A stretch of 64,000 bases of DNA from Sva-07 sp963752815 (GTDB taxonomy: Bacteria; Actinomycetota; Acidimicrobiia; Acidimicrobiales; Ilumatobacteraceae): contig CAVVZI010000001.1 in NCBI GenBank assembly GCA_963752815.1, forward strand, positions 41,082-105,081, read 5' to 3'. Below are positions 18,758 to 26,401 of the stretch, piece after piece. The notes beneath the pieces were generated by a model. The model was not told the DNA's origin and ran no database searches. It saw only the letters and a list, made by a program, of their open reading frames with translations. The position numbers were made by a program, and so were the translations under genes. How positions within the stretch are numbered: the first letter of the stretch is position 1; each line of letters opens with the position of its first letter.

Positions 18758-21347
18758 GACGCCACGGTAGCGAGCCATGCGGTCGGCGGCAGGTCGGCTT
18801 CACTCGAGCTTGCGGATCAGCGAATCTCCGATCGGCATCGTCGTCGGCGAGTCGGATCACGGCATCCGTGACGACGGTACCGTCGCTCGACGCGATCACC
18901 GGATTGAGGTCGAGGTCGCGAACGCGGGGCTGGTCCGAGGCGAGCTGGGCGGCCTGCACGATGACGTCGACGACCGCGGACGGGTCGATGTCGGCCTCGA
19001 CGAGCGCCGTCAGCACACGCGTCTCGCCGAGCATCGTGCGCGCCACGGCGGGCGAGACCGGGGCGAGGCGGCTCGTCCGGTCGGCGATCACCTCCGCTTG
19101 GGCGCCACCGAGCCCCACACTCACGATCGCGCCGAGCCGCTCGTCGTGTTCGCAGTGCACGCGGAGATCGACGCCGGGCGAGGCCATCGACTGGACGATC
19201 AAATCGTCGGCGTCCGTGCCCAGTGCCTCGACGATCGTGTCCACCGCACGTTGGGCGGCCGAGGCGGAGGCGATGTCGAGCGCCACCCCGGACCGTGCGG
19301 AGCGGCCCGGACGCCGTCGGACGGCCTTGATGGCGACCGGATACCCGATCGCGTTCGCGGTCTCGACCGCCGTTGCCGGCGACGCTTCGACGGCGGCCGG
19401 AAACGTCACTCCGTACGCCTGCAGCAGTTGGCGACATTCCTCGAGTCGAGGTTCGGATCGCCCGTCCTCGACCACATGATCGATGATGCGGCGGGCGACC
19501 TCCGGATCCACCGGGCGCACCGGTCCCATCTCGATCGCGGAATCGCTCGCCAGCCAACGCCCGTAGGCATACGCGTGGCCGAGAACGGCGGCCGCCTGCT
19601 CCGGGAAGGCGAATGCCGGCACGGCCGAACCGCGCACGACCGGGCCGTCGGTTCCCCCGAGCAGCACGGCAACGACGGGCTTGCTCGCGCCGACGGCCGC
19701 CCGGTGGATGTGCAGTGCGGCGACGTCGACGTCACCTTCGACCGCGGGCGCGTGGATGACGAGGAGTCCGTGGATCTGCTCGTCGTCCAGGGCCGTCTCG
19801 ATCGCGGACTCGTAGTCGTTGGCCGATGACCGCCAGTCGAGCGGGCGCGGCGGGTCGACCGCGACCAGTCCGGCATGCTCGAGCGCCGCGGCGGCGAGCA
19901 CGGTCGGGCTGCGTGAGTTGCTGATCACGGCGATGTTCGGTCCGCGGGGATGTGGCTGTGTGGCGAGCACCCGAGCGGTGTCGAGGAGCGCCGGTACCGT
20001 CGGTACCTCGATGACGCCGGCCTGCTGGTACAGCGCGCTGCTCGCCGCACCGACCGACGCCGATCCCGTGCGGACGGCGACGATCGGTTTGGTGCGGGAG
20101 ACCCGTCGCGCGATCCGGGCGAACTTGCGCGGGTTGCCGAACGACTCGGTGTAGATGGCGACCACGCGGGTGTTGGTGTCCTCCTCCCAGAACTGCAGGA
20201 GGTCGTTGGCCGAGACGTCGGCCTTGTCGCCGAGCGAGACGAACCAGGAGATTCCGAGGTCCAGGTCGCGGGCGCGACGCAGCAACGAGCTGGCGAGCGA
20301 CCCGGATTGCATCGAGATCGCAACGCGACCGACCGGCAGCGTGACCCGGACGAGGGCGGCCTGCAGCGAGGCGTCCGGCCGTGCCGACGCCACGCCCATG
20401 CTGGACGGCCCGATGATGCGCAGACCGTTGCGGCGGGCGCGCGCCACCATCGCCGCGACGTCGACGTCGGTCCCGTCGACCGAGGTGATCACGATGGCGC
20501 CGCGCATGTGCTTGGCGATGCAGGCGTCGATCGTGTCGTCCAGGTGTTGCGCGGGAACGGCGACGACGGCGAGTGACACGTCGTCGGGGAGGTCGGCAAC
20601 CGAAGCGTGGCACGGGTGGTCGCCGAGCATGGTCCGGGCCGGGTTGACCGCGTGCACCGGCACGCTCGTGTTCGCCGTGACGCTGTCCCAGATCGCGGCG
20701 CCGACCGAGCCGGGCCGGTCGGACGCGCCGATCACCGCGATCGCCCGCGGGATCAAGAGGCGCACGACGGCGCGCGAGTCGGCCCGTTGTTCGCGGCGCT
20801 CGACGCTGTCGAGGAACTCGTCCGTGGTGGCGAGTTCCCAGTCGAGGTCGACCACTCCCGAGTCGAAGCGGCGTTGCAGCGGCCAGCCCGACTTGGCGAA
20901 CACGGCGAGCATCGGCCGGTTGTCGGCCAGCACCTCGGCGGTGAACCGATCGATGCCGTTCGACCGGGCGATCGCGGCGAGGTGTTCGAGCAGGAGCGTC
21001 GCGATGCCCTCACCCTGGTGGGCGTCGTCGACCATGAACGCCGCTTCGGCCTCGGAACGGCCTGGCCACCGCTCGTAGCTCGCCCACGCGATGAACTCGC
21101 CGTGCGACTCGACCGCCAGGGCGACGCGGTCGGTCATGTCGATGTGGGTGAAGTGGTGGAGATCCCGCTCGCTCAGCTCTGGCTTCGGCGAGAAGTACCG
21201 GCGATAGATGCTGTCCTTGGACTGCCGGCGGTGAAACGTCGCGAGGGCGTCGCGGTCGTCCGGCGTGAGCGGACGGATCACCGCGATGTCACCGTTGCCG
21301 AGGACGACCGTCGATTCCCACGGTGAAGTGTCGGTGGGCGACGGCAT
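18741..21347 (-). CDS. Pat-like protein acetyltransferase: GNAT fused to acyl-CoA synthetase (NDP-forming) domain
   Basis: About 868 residues. The N-terminal GNAT domain (about 10-170) has PLTPDDRDALATFHRR, FMVDDAHQGEGIATLLLEHL (acetyl-CoA loop) and VLADNRPMLAVFAKSGW. It is followed by a CoA-binding domain (AIAVIGASDRPGSVGAAIWD), succinyl-CoA-ligase-like domains (SMQSGSLASSLLRRARDL) and an ATP-grasp-like region (PVAIKAVRRRPGRSARSGVA). This is the Pat/PatZ architecture with the GNAT domain first; such enzymes acetylate lysines, notably of acetyl-CoA synthetase. ATG 21347 (MPSPTDTSPW). Its end overlaps the start of the M20 gene by 17 bases. Confidence 0.88.
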   Translation of the reverse strand: MPSPTDTSPWESTVVLGNGDIAVIRPLTPDDRDALATFHRRQSKDSIYRRYFSPKPELSERDLHHFTHIDMTDRVALAVESHGEFIAWASYERWPGRSEAEAAFMVDDAHQGEGIATLLLEHLAAIARSNGIDRFTAEVLADNRPMLAVFAKSGWPLQRRFDSGVVDLDWELATTDEFLDSVERREQRADSRAVVRLLIPRAIAVIGASDRPGSVGAAIWDSVTANTSVPVHAVNPARTMLGDHPCHASVADLPDDVSLAVVAVPAQHLDDTIDACIAKHMRGAIVITSVDGTDVDVAAMVARARRNGLRIIGPSSMGVASARPDASLQAALVRVTLPVGRVAISMQSGSLASSLLRRARDLDLGISWFVSLGDKADVSANDLLQFWEEDTNTRVVAIYTESFGNPRKFARIARRVSRTKPIVAVRTGSASVGAASSALYQQAGVIEVPTVPALLDTARVLATQPHPRGPNIAVISNSRSPTVLAAAALEHAGLVAVDPPRPLDWRSSANDYESAIETALDDEQIHGLLVIHAPAVEGDVDVAALHIHRAAVGASKPVVAVLLGGTDGPVVRGSAVPAFAFPEQAAAVLGHAYAYGRWLASDSAIEMGPVRPVDPEVARRIIDHVVEDGRSEPRLEECRQLLQAYGVTFPAAVEASPATAVETANAIGYPVAIKAVRRRPGRSARSGVALDIASASAAQRAVDTIVEALGTDADDLIVQSMASPGVDLRVHCEHDERLGAIVSVGLGGAQAEVIADRTSRLAPVSPAVARTMLGETRVLTALVEADIDPSAVVDVIVQAAQLASDQPRVRDLDLNPVIASSDGTVVTDAVIRLADDDADRRFADPQARVKPTCRRPHGSLPWRHVVSR
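18764..18769 (-). promoter_or_regulatory. -10 hexamer TACCGT, leaderless start of the M20 peptidase
   Basis: TACCGT on the minus strand lies six bases before ATG 18757, inside the 3' end of the acetyltransferase gene. It gives the peptidase its own promoter and selects the start. Confidence 0.45.
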
Positions 21348-21460
21348 CGTCCCAGCATCGCATTTCCGGGCACGGGTGGGTGGGAGCGGATCGTCGCCGG
21401 TGAGTGTGCGGGGTCGGCGGGGGATGGGTGGGCGGATCGGACGGGATGGGTGCGAGTGCG

Positions 21461-21466
21461 TAGGGT
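21461..21466 (+). promoter_or_regulatory. -10 hexamer TAGGGT, leaderless start of the deacetylase gene
   Basis: TAGGGT lies six bases before GTG 21473 in the 125-base divergent gap with the acetyltransferase gene. Confidence 0.5.
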
Positions 21467-21472
21467 GTCGCC

Positions 21473-22495
21473 GTGGCAACGCCCATCCACGTCTTCGCCA
21501 GCCCCGACCTCGACGAGCATCTGACGCCGCCGTGGCATCCCGAGCGGCGCGGCCGGGTCGAGGCCGCGCTCGCCGGTGTTCCGGCGGCGGGACTCGATGG
21601 TGCATACGAACTGCGCGAGCCCTCGATCGGCTCGCTCGCTGACATCGGGCGCGTGCACACGCCTGCCTACATCGACCGGCTCGAGCAGTTCTGTTCCTCC
21701 GGTGGTGGCGAGCTCGATGCCGACACGTCCGTCGTCCCAGGTTCGTGGCCCACCGCACTCCGTGCGGTCGGCGCGGTGCTCGATGCCGTCGCGGCGCTCG
21801 AGGCCGGCGAGTGCGACGTCGCGTTCGCGGCGAACCGGCCGCCCGGACATCACGCGGTGGCCAACGGGGCGATGGGATTCTGTCTCTTCAACAGCGTCGC
21901 CGTCGCCGCGGCGAAGCTCGCGGCGCGCGGCGAACGGGTGGCCATCGTCGACTGGGACGTGCACCACGGCAACGGCACCCAGGACATCTTCTACGACGAC
22001 GAGCGCGTGCTGTACGTGTCGACGCACGAGTCGCCGCTCTATCCCGGAACGGGGCGGACCACCGAGACGGGCGGCCCCAACGCACCGATGTCGAATTTCA
22101 ATCTGCCGTTCCCCGCGGGCACACGCGGTGACGTGTATCGGCAGGCGTTCGACGAACTCGTCGCCCCGATCGTGGAGTCGCATCGCCCCGACTGGCTGTT
22201 CATCTCCGCCGGCTTCGACGGCCACCGCAACGATCCGCTCGCCGGCCTCGAACTCACCTCCGCCGACTTCGCCGACCTCGCGGTGCGCCTGCAGGCGCTC
22301 GTGCCCGCCCGGCGAACGGTCGTCGTGCTGGAAGGCGGCTACGACTTCGACGCGCTGTCGATGTCGACCGGTGCGGTCCTCGCGGCGATGATCGGGGAGG
22401 AACACCGGCCCGAATCGGCGTCGCACGGCGAGATCGGGCTGCCGACGATCGCCGCAGCCAAGCAGCAGTGGGACCTGCGGGAGTTGCTTCAGTGA
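21473..22495 (+). CDS. Histone-deacetylase family protein (AcuC-like)
   Basis: Zinc-dependent deacetylase of about 340 residues. Motifs: PPWHPERRGRVEAAL, RPPGHHAVANGAMGFCLFNS (catalytic histidine pair), VDWDVHHGNGTQDIFY (zinc-binding D and H), STHESPLYPGTG, FISAGFDGHRNDPLAGL (third zinc ligand) and VLEGGYD. In bacteria such proteins deacetylate acetyl-lysines (AcuC) or acetylpolyamines. It is transcribed away from a Pat-like acetyltransferase, which favours reversible protein acetylation. GTG 21473 is fixed by TAGGGT-N6. The acyl-CoA dehydrogenase start overlaps its stop (GTGA). Confidence 0.9.
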   Translation: MATPIHVFASPDLDEHLTPPWHPERRGRVEAALAGVPAAGLDGAYELREPSIGSLADIGRVHTPAYIDRLEQFCSSGGGELDADTSVVPGSWPTALRAVGAVLDAVAALEAGECDVAFAANRPPGHHAVANGAMGFCLFNSVAVAAAKLAARGERVAIVDWDVHHGNGTQDIFYDDERVLYVSTHESPLYPGTGRTTETGGPNAPMSNFNLPFPAGTRGDVYRQAFDELVAPIVESHRPDWLFISAGFDGHRNDPLAGLELTSADFADLAVRLQALVPARRTVVVLEGGYDFDALSMSTGAVLAAMIGEEHRPESASHGEIGLPTIAAAKQQWDLRELLQ

Positions 22496-23631
22496 GTTGG
22501 GAGCTGTCGGCCGATCACGAGCTGTTGCGGACCACGGTGCGCGAGTTCGCCGAGGGTGAGATCGCCCCGCACGCCGCCCGGTGGGACCGCGAGCATCATT
22601 TCCCGCTCGACGTGGTGCGCCAGATGGGCGAACTCGGCCTGTTCGGCATCGTGTTCCCCGAGCAGTGGGGCGGCGGTGGCGGGGATTTCGCGGCGTTGTG
22701 TGTGGCCATCGAGGAACTCGGTCGCGTCGACCAGTCGATGGGGATCACGCTGTCGGCCGGTGTGGGGCTCGGCGCCAACCCCATCTTCCGCTTCGGCACC
22801 GACGAACAGCGTGATCGGTGGTTGCCCGACCTGGTCGCCGGGCGCTCGCTGGGAGCGTTCGGGTTGACCGAACCCGACGGTGGGTCGGACGCGGGCGCCA
22901 CGCGGACGCGGGCGGTGCAGGCCGGCGACTCGTGGGTGCTCGACGGATCGAAGGCGTTCATCACGAACTGCGGCACCGAGATCACCTCGATCGTCACGGC
23001 GACGGCACGTACCGACGACGGCATCTCGGCATTCGTCGTGCCGGCAGGCACCCCCGGCATGACCATCGAGCCGCCGTACGACAAGCTCGGCTGGCACGCC
23101 AGCGACACGCACGGCATCACCTTCGACCACTGCGAGATCCCGGAGGAGAACCTGCTCGGCCAACCGGGGAAGGGCTTCCGCAACTTCCTGTCGATCCTCG
23201 ACGACGGGCGCATCGCCATCTCCGCGCTGGCACTCGGGTCGGCGCGGGCCTGTCTCGAGCTGTCGACGGAGTACGCGCAGCAGCGCAACGCGTTCGGCGG
23301 GCCGATCGGCCGGTTCCAGGGCCTCGCGTTCCAACTGTCCGACCTCGCCGTGCAGGTCGAGAACGCGCACAACCTCACCTACAAGGCGGCGTGGTTGAAG
23401 GATCAAGGTCGCCCGATCGGCAAGGCCGCGGCCATGGCCAAGCTCTATTCGACCGAGGCGGCGATGGACGCGGCCCGCGTGGCCACCCAGGTGTTCGGCG
23501 GCATGGGCTTCATGGAGGAGTCCCCGGTCGCCCGGTTCTACCGTGACGCCAAGATCCTCGAGATCGGTGAAGGCACGAGCGAGATCCAACGCCTCGTGAT
23601 CGCCCGCCACCTCGGCTTGCCCGTCGAGTAG
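22492..23631 (+). CDS. Acyl-CoA dehydrogenase
   Basis: FAD-dependent alpha,beta-dehydrogenation of an acyl-CoA, probably in fatty-acid or branched-chain degradation, passing electrons to ETF. 379 residues: LRTTVREFAEGEIAPHAARW, GAFGLTEPDGGSDAGATRT, KAFITNCGTEITSIVTATA, QRNAFGGPIGRFQGLAFQLS, QVFGGMGFMEESPVARFYRD and the catalytic-glutamate region EIGEGTSEIQRLVIARHLG. GTG 22492 overlaps the deacetylase stop. The gene ends in a hairpin that contains the stop codon. Confidence 0.93.
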   Translation: MSWELSADHELLRTTVREFAEGEIAPHAARWDREHHFPLDVVRQMGELGLFGIVFPEQWGGGGGDFAALCVAIEELGRVDQSMGITLSAGVGLGANPIFRFGTDEQRDRWLPDLVAGRSLGAFGLTEPDGGSDAGATRTRAVQAGDSWVLDGSKAFITNCGTEITSIVTATARTDDGISAFVVPAGTPGMTIEPPYDKLGWHASDTHGITFDHCEIPEENLLGQPGKGFRNFLSILDDGRIAISALALGSARACLELSTEYAQQRNAFGGPIGRFQGLAFQLSDLAVQVENAHNLTYKAAWLKDQGRPIGKAAAMAKLYSTEAAMDAARVATQVFGGMGFMEESPVARFYRDAKILEIGEGTSEIQRLVIARHLGLPVE

Positions 23632-23641
23632 ACGGGCAAGC
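23615..23641. terminator. Hairpin with the acyl-CoA dehydrogenase stop codon in its loop
   Basis: GCTTGCCCGTC (23615-23625) and GACGGGCAAGC (23631-23641) form a perfect 11-base stem around GAGTA; the stop TAG at 23629-23631 sits in the loop. pckG converges from the other side, ending at 23671. No T-run. Confidence 0.65.
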
Positions 23642-23670
23642 GCTAGGCAGGCCGCCTCAGGCCCAGAAAA

Positions 23671-25461
23671 TCAGGCGAGGTTGGCTTCGAGGGTGTCGAC
23701 GGCGACGGTGAGCGACGCCGGGAGCCGGTCTCCGAACGCACCGAAGTGCTCGCGGATCTGCGGCACGGCAGCCTTCCACCCGTCGACGTCGACCGACAGC
23801 AGCGTGTCGAGGTCGGCGTCGTCGATGTCGAGCCCGTTGGTGTCGAGCGAGTCCTTCGTGGGGAGCTTGCCGATCGGCGTGTCGATCGCGTCGACGTCAC
23901 CGTTGACCCGCTCGAACACCCACTTCAACACCCGGCTGTTCTCACCGAAGCCCGGCCACAGGAAGCGACCGTCCTCGTCGCGACGGAACCAGTTGACGAA
24001 GAAGATCCGCGGCAGCTTCGCCGGGTCGGTGTGCTTCTCCATCGTCAGCCAGTGGGCGAAGTAGTCGGCGAAGTTGTAGCCGCAGAACGGCAGCATCGCC
24101 ATCGGATCGAACCGCAGGTTGCCCACCGCGCCCTGCTGGGCCGCCGTGGTCTCCGAGGCCATGATCGAGCCGAGGAACACGCCGTGTTCCCAGTCGTTGG
24201 CCTCGGTGACGAGGGGGACCGTGGTGCGCCGGCGGCCACCGAAGAGGATGGCCGAGATCGGCACGCCGGCGGGGTCTTCCCACTCCGGGGCGATCGACGG
24301 GCACTGCGACGCCGGGGCGGTGAAGCGGGCGTTCGGGTGCGCGGCCGGCGTGTCGATCTCGGGGTTCCACGGGTTGCCCCGCCAGTCGGTGGCGCGGGCC
24401 GGAGGGGTGTCGGTCATGCCCTCCCACCACACGTCACCGTCGTCGGTGAGCGCCGTGTTCGTGTAGATGCAGTTGCCCCACAGGGTGTCCATCGCGTTGG
24501 CGTTGGTGTCGTAGCCGGTGCCGGGGGCGACACCGAAGAAGCCGGCCTCCGGGTTGATGGCGAACAGCCGGCCGTCGTCGCCGAACTTCATCCAGCAGAT
24601 GTCGTCACCGATCGTCTCGGCCTTCCAGCCCGGGATCGTCGGCACGAGCATCGCCAGGTTGGTCTTGCCGCACGCCGACGGGAACGCGGCGGCGATGTAC
24701 TTCGACGCACCGGCCGGGTTGGTGAGCTTGAGGATCAACATGTGCTCGGCGAGCCAGCCGTCGTCGCGGGCCATCACCGACGCGATGCGCAACGCGAAGC
24801 ACTTCTTGCCGAGCAGGGCGTTGCCGCCGTAGCCCGACCCGTACGACCAGATCTCCCGCGTGGCGGGGAAGTGGACGATGTACTTGTTCTCGCCGTCGCA
24901 CGGCCACGGCACGTCGGCTTCGCCCTCGGCGAGCGGAGCGCCGACCGAATGCAGGCACGGCACCCAATCGCCGGTGCCGAGCACGTCGAGGGCCTGCTGG
25001 CCCATCCGGGTCATGATGCGCATCGACGCGGCGACGTAGGCGGAATCGGTCAACTGCACGCCGATGTGGGCGATCGGCGAGCCGAGCGGGCCCATCGAGA
25101 ACGGCACGACGTACATCGTGCGGCCCTTCATGCAACCGGTGTAGAGCTTGGTCATCTCGGCGCGCATCTCGGCCGGATCGCGCCAGTTGTTGTTCGGGCC
25201 GGCCTCGTCGGCGGTGTCGGAGCAGATGAACGTGCGATCCTCGACGCGAGCGACGTCGGCGGGATCGGAGTGGGCCCAGTAGCTGTTCGGCCGCTTCGCC
25301 TCGTCGAGCTTGGTGAAGGTGCCCGAGTCGACCAGCGCCTGGCACAGGCTCTCGTACTCGTCTGCCGACCCGTCACACCAGTAGATGTCGTCGGGCTGCA
25401 TGATCGATGCCCATTCGGCCACCCATTCCTCGAGACGCTGGTTGCTGGTCACTCCGCTCAT
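23671..25461 (-). CDS. pckG: Phosphoenolpyruvate carboxykinase (GTP)
   Basis: Converts oxaloacetate and GTP to PEP, CO2 and GDP; entry to gluconeogenesis in the cytosol. 596 residues: YWCDGSADEYESLCQALV, VPFSMGPLGSPIAHIGVQLT, YGSGYGGNALLGKKCFALRI, the P-loop AAFPSACGKTNLAMLVPTIP, GDDICWMKFGDDGRLFAINP, ILFGGRRRTTVPLV and GENSRVLKWVFER. A good Shine-Dalgarno GAGGAG sits before ATG 25461. The 249-base gap upstream (25462-25710) probably holds its promoter, but no convincing -10/-35 pair was found. Confidence 0.96.
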   Translation of the reverse strand: MSGVTSNQRLEEWVAEWASIMQPDDIYWCDGSADEYESLCQALVDSGTFTKLDEAKRPNSYWAHSDPADVARVEDRTFICSDTADEAGPNNNWRDPAEMRAEMTKLYTGCMKGRTMYVVPFSMGPLGSPIAHIGVQLTDSAYVAASMRIMTRMGQQALDVLGTGDWVPCLHSVGAPLAEGEADVPWPCDGENKYIVHFPATREIWSYGSGYGGNALLGKKCFALRIASVMARDDGWLAEHMLILKLTNPAGASKYIAAAFPSACGKTNLAMLVPTIPGWKAETIGDDICWMKFGDDGRLFAINPEAGFFGVAPGTGYDTNANAMDTLWGNCIYTNTALTDDGDVWWEGMTDTPPARATDWRGNPWNPEIDTPAAHPNARFTAPASQCPSIAPEWEDPAGVPISAILFGGRRRTTVPLVTEANDWEHGVFLGSIMASETTAAQQGAVGNLRFDPMAMLPFCGYNFADYFAHWLTMEKHTDPAKLPRIFFVNWFRRDEDGRFLWPGFGENSRVLKWVFERVNGDVDAIDTPIGKLPTKDSLDTNGLDIDDADLDTLLSVDVDGWKAAVPQIREHFGAFGDRLPASLTVAVDTLEANLA

Positions 25462-25710
25462 CTGGGCTCCTCGTCGAGTTCGATGTGAGATCGTGTGCCG
25501 ACGCTCGGTGACTGAGCGCCGGTTGAGGTTCGTCCGAACCGGTACTCAGCGTACGGGTCGGACGTGCCGTCGACGAAAACCGGCCGATCGAATCGACGGA
25601 TTCCCGTGATCGCCCAAACCGATCGTTACGGACCGACCGGCACGGGCCGATGGCCGCGCTCTACCGGCAGGAGCGGCGAATCGCGTCGGCAGTAGCGGGC
25701 GGGTGGCCGC

Positions 25711-25932
25711 TCAGGTGCCGGGGGTGCCCATGTCGACCTCGGAGCCGAGGCGGAGCGCGGTGGCGCGCCCGGCAGCATCGAGGTCGAAGATGACGCGTTG
25801 ACCCTGCCGCAGCATGCGGAAGATCGAGCCGACGAGCGCGTCGGAGGCGAGTTCGTAGTCGGCGAAATCGGTGTCGCACATCACGAGTCCGACGCCGTTG
25901 GCCGGATCGTATGCCTTGATGACGCCCTGCAT
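25711..25932 (-). CDS. Cold-shock-domain-like small protein
   Basis: 73 residues: MQGVIKAYDPANGVGLVMCD, then TDFADYELASDALVGSIFRM and LRQGQRVIFDLDAAGRATAL. The strand order and the G-x-I-K-x-Y-x-x-x-x-G-x-G-x-I-like start match a cold-shock OB fold, but the RNA-binding RNP1 pattern (KGFGFI) is replaced by NGVGLV and the aromatic residues of RNP2 are missing. It may therefore bind nucleic acid poorly or not at all. It is followed by rpmB upstream on the same strand (48-base gap). Confidence 0.65.
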   Translation of the reverse strand: MQGVIKAYDPANGVGLVMCDTDFADYELASDALVGSIFRMLRQGQRVIFDLDAAGRATALRLGSEVDMGTPGT

Positions 25933-25980
25933 CAGAAGGTCCGCATCACAAGGACCGCAGCATGATCGGACGGACCGGCG

Positions 25981-26172
25981 TCAGCCGGCCTTGACGACCT
26001 TGCCGGACTTGATGCAGCTGGTGCAGACGTTGACGCGCTTGGTCGATCCGTTCATCAAGGCCCGCACACGCTGGATGTTCGGGTTCCAGCGGCGCTTCGT
26101 ACGACGATGGGAGTGCGACACGGACATGCCCCACGACGGGCCTTTGCCACACAGTTCACACTTGGAAGCCAT
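25981..26172 (-). CDS. rpmB: 50S ribosomal protein L28
   Basis: 63 residues, zinc-binding form: MASKCELCGKGPSWGMSVSH, HRRTKRRWNPNIQRVR and CTSCIKSGKVVKAG, with two CxxC pairs. Shine-Dalgarno GGAG lies eight bases before ATG 26172. The open frame runs further upstream through a repeat region but the family start is clear. Confidence 0.95.
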   Translation of the reverse strand: MASKCELCGKGPSWGMSVSHSHRRTKRRWNPNIQRVRALMNGSTKRVNVCTSCIKSGKVVKAG

Positions 26173-26240
26173 TGAATTCTCCTGCAACACGCTGAAACGA
26201 CCTCGCAATGCTACCAAGGCTCTCGGCAGAGCCCACCGTG

Positions 26241-26353
26241 ATGATTGGCTCCGCCGTAACGATTGGCTCGGCCGTAACGATTGGCTCGGCCTCACCCTGC
26301 GTCTCGTCACGACGATCGAGGTCGGCCGAGCGGCGCCTCGTCGGCGCGGCGAG
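26241..26353. repeat. Repeat family 4, copy 1, with three tandem 18-base units
   Basis: Three 18-base units (26241-26258, 26259-26276, 26277-26294) of the type ACGATTGGCTCGGCCGTA lead into GTCTCGTCACGACGATCGAGG and TCGGCCGAGCGGCGCCTCGTCG. The last unit and what follows resemble 38039-38112 over about 67 bases. It lies in the divergent gap between rpmB and the YloV-like gene. Confidence 0.7.
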
Positions 26354-26387
26354 ACCGCGCGTCACCGAGCCAGTCGTGACCTCCCCG

Positions 26388-26393
26388 TAGGAT
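26388..26393 (+). promoter_or_regulatory. -10 hexamer TAGGAT before the YloV-like gene
   Basis: TAGGAT ends eight bases before GTG 26402; no Shine-Dalgarno is visible. Confidence 0.4.
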
Positions 26394-26401
26394 GTTCGGC
26401 C

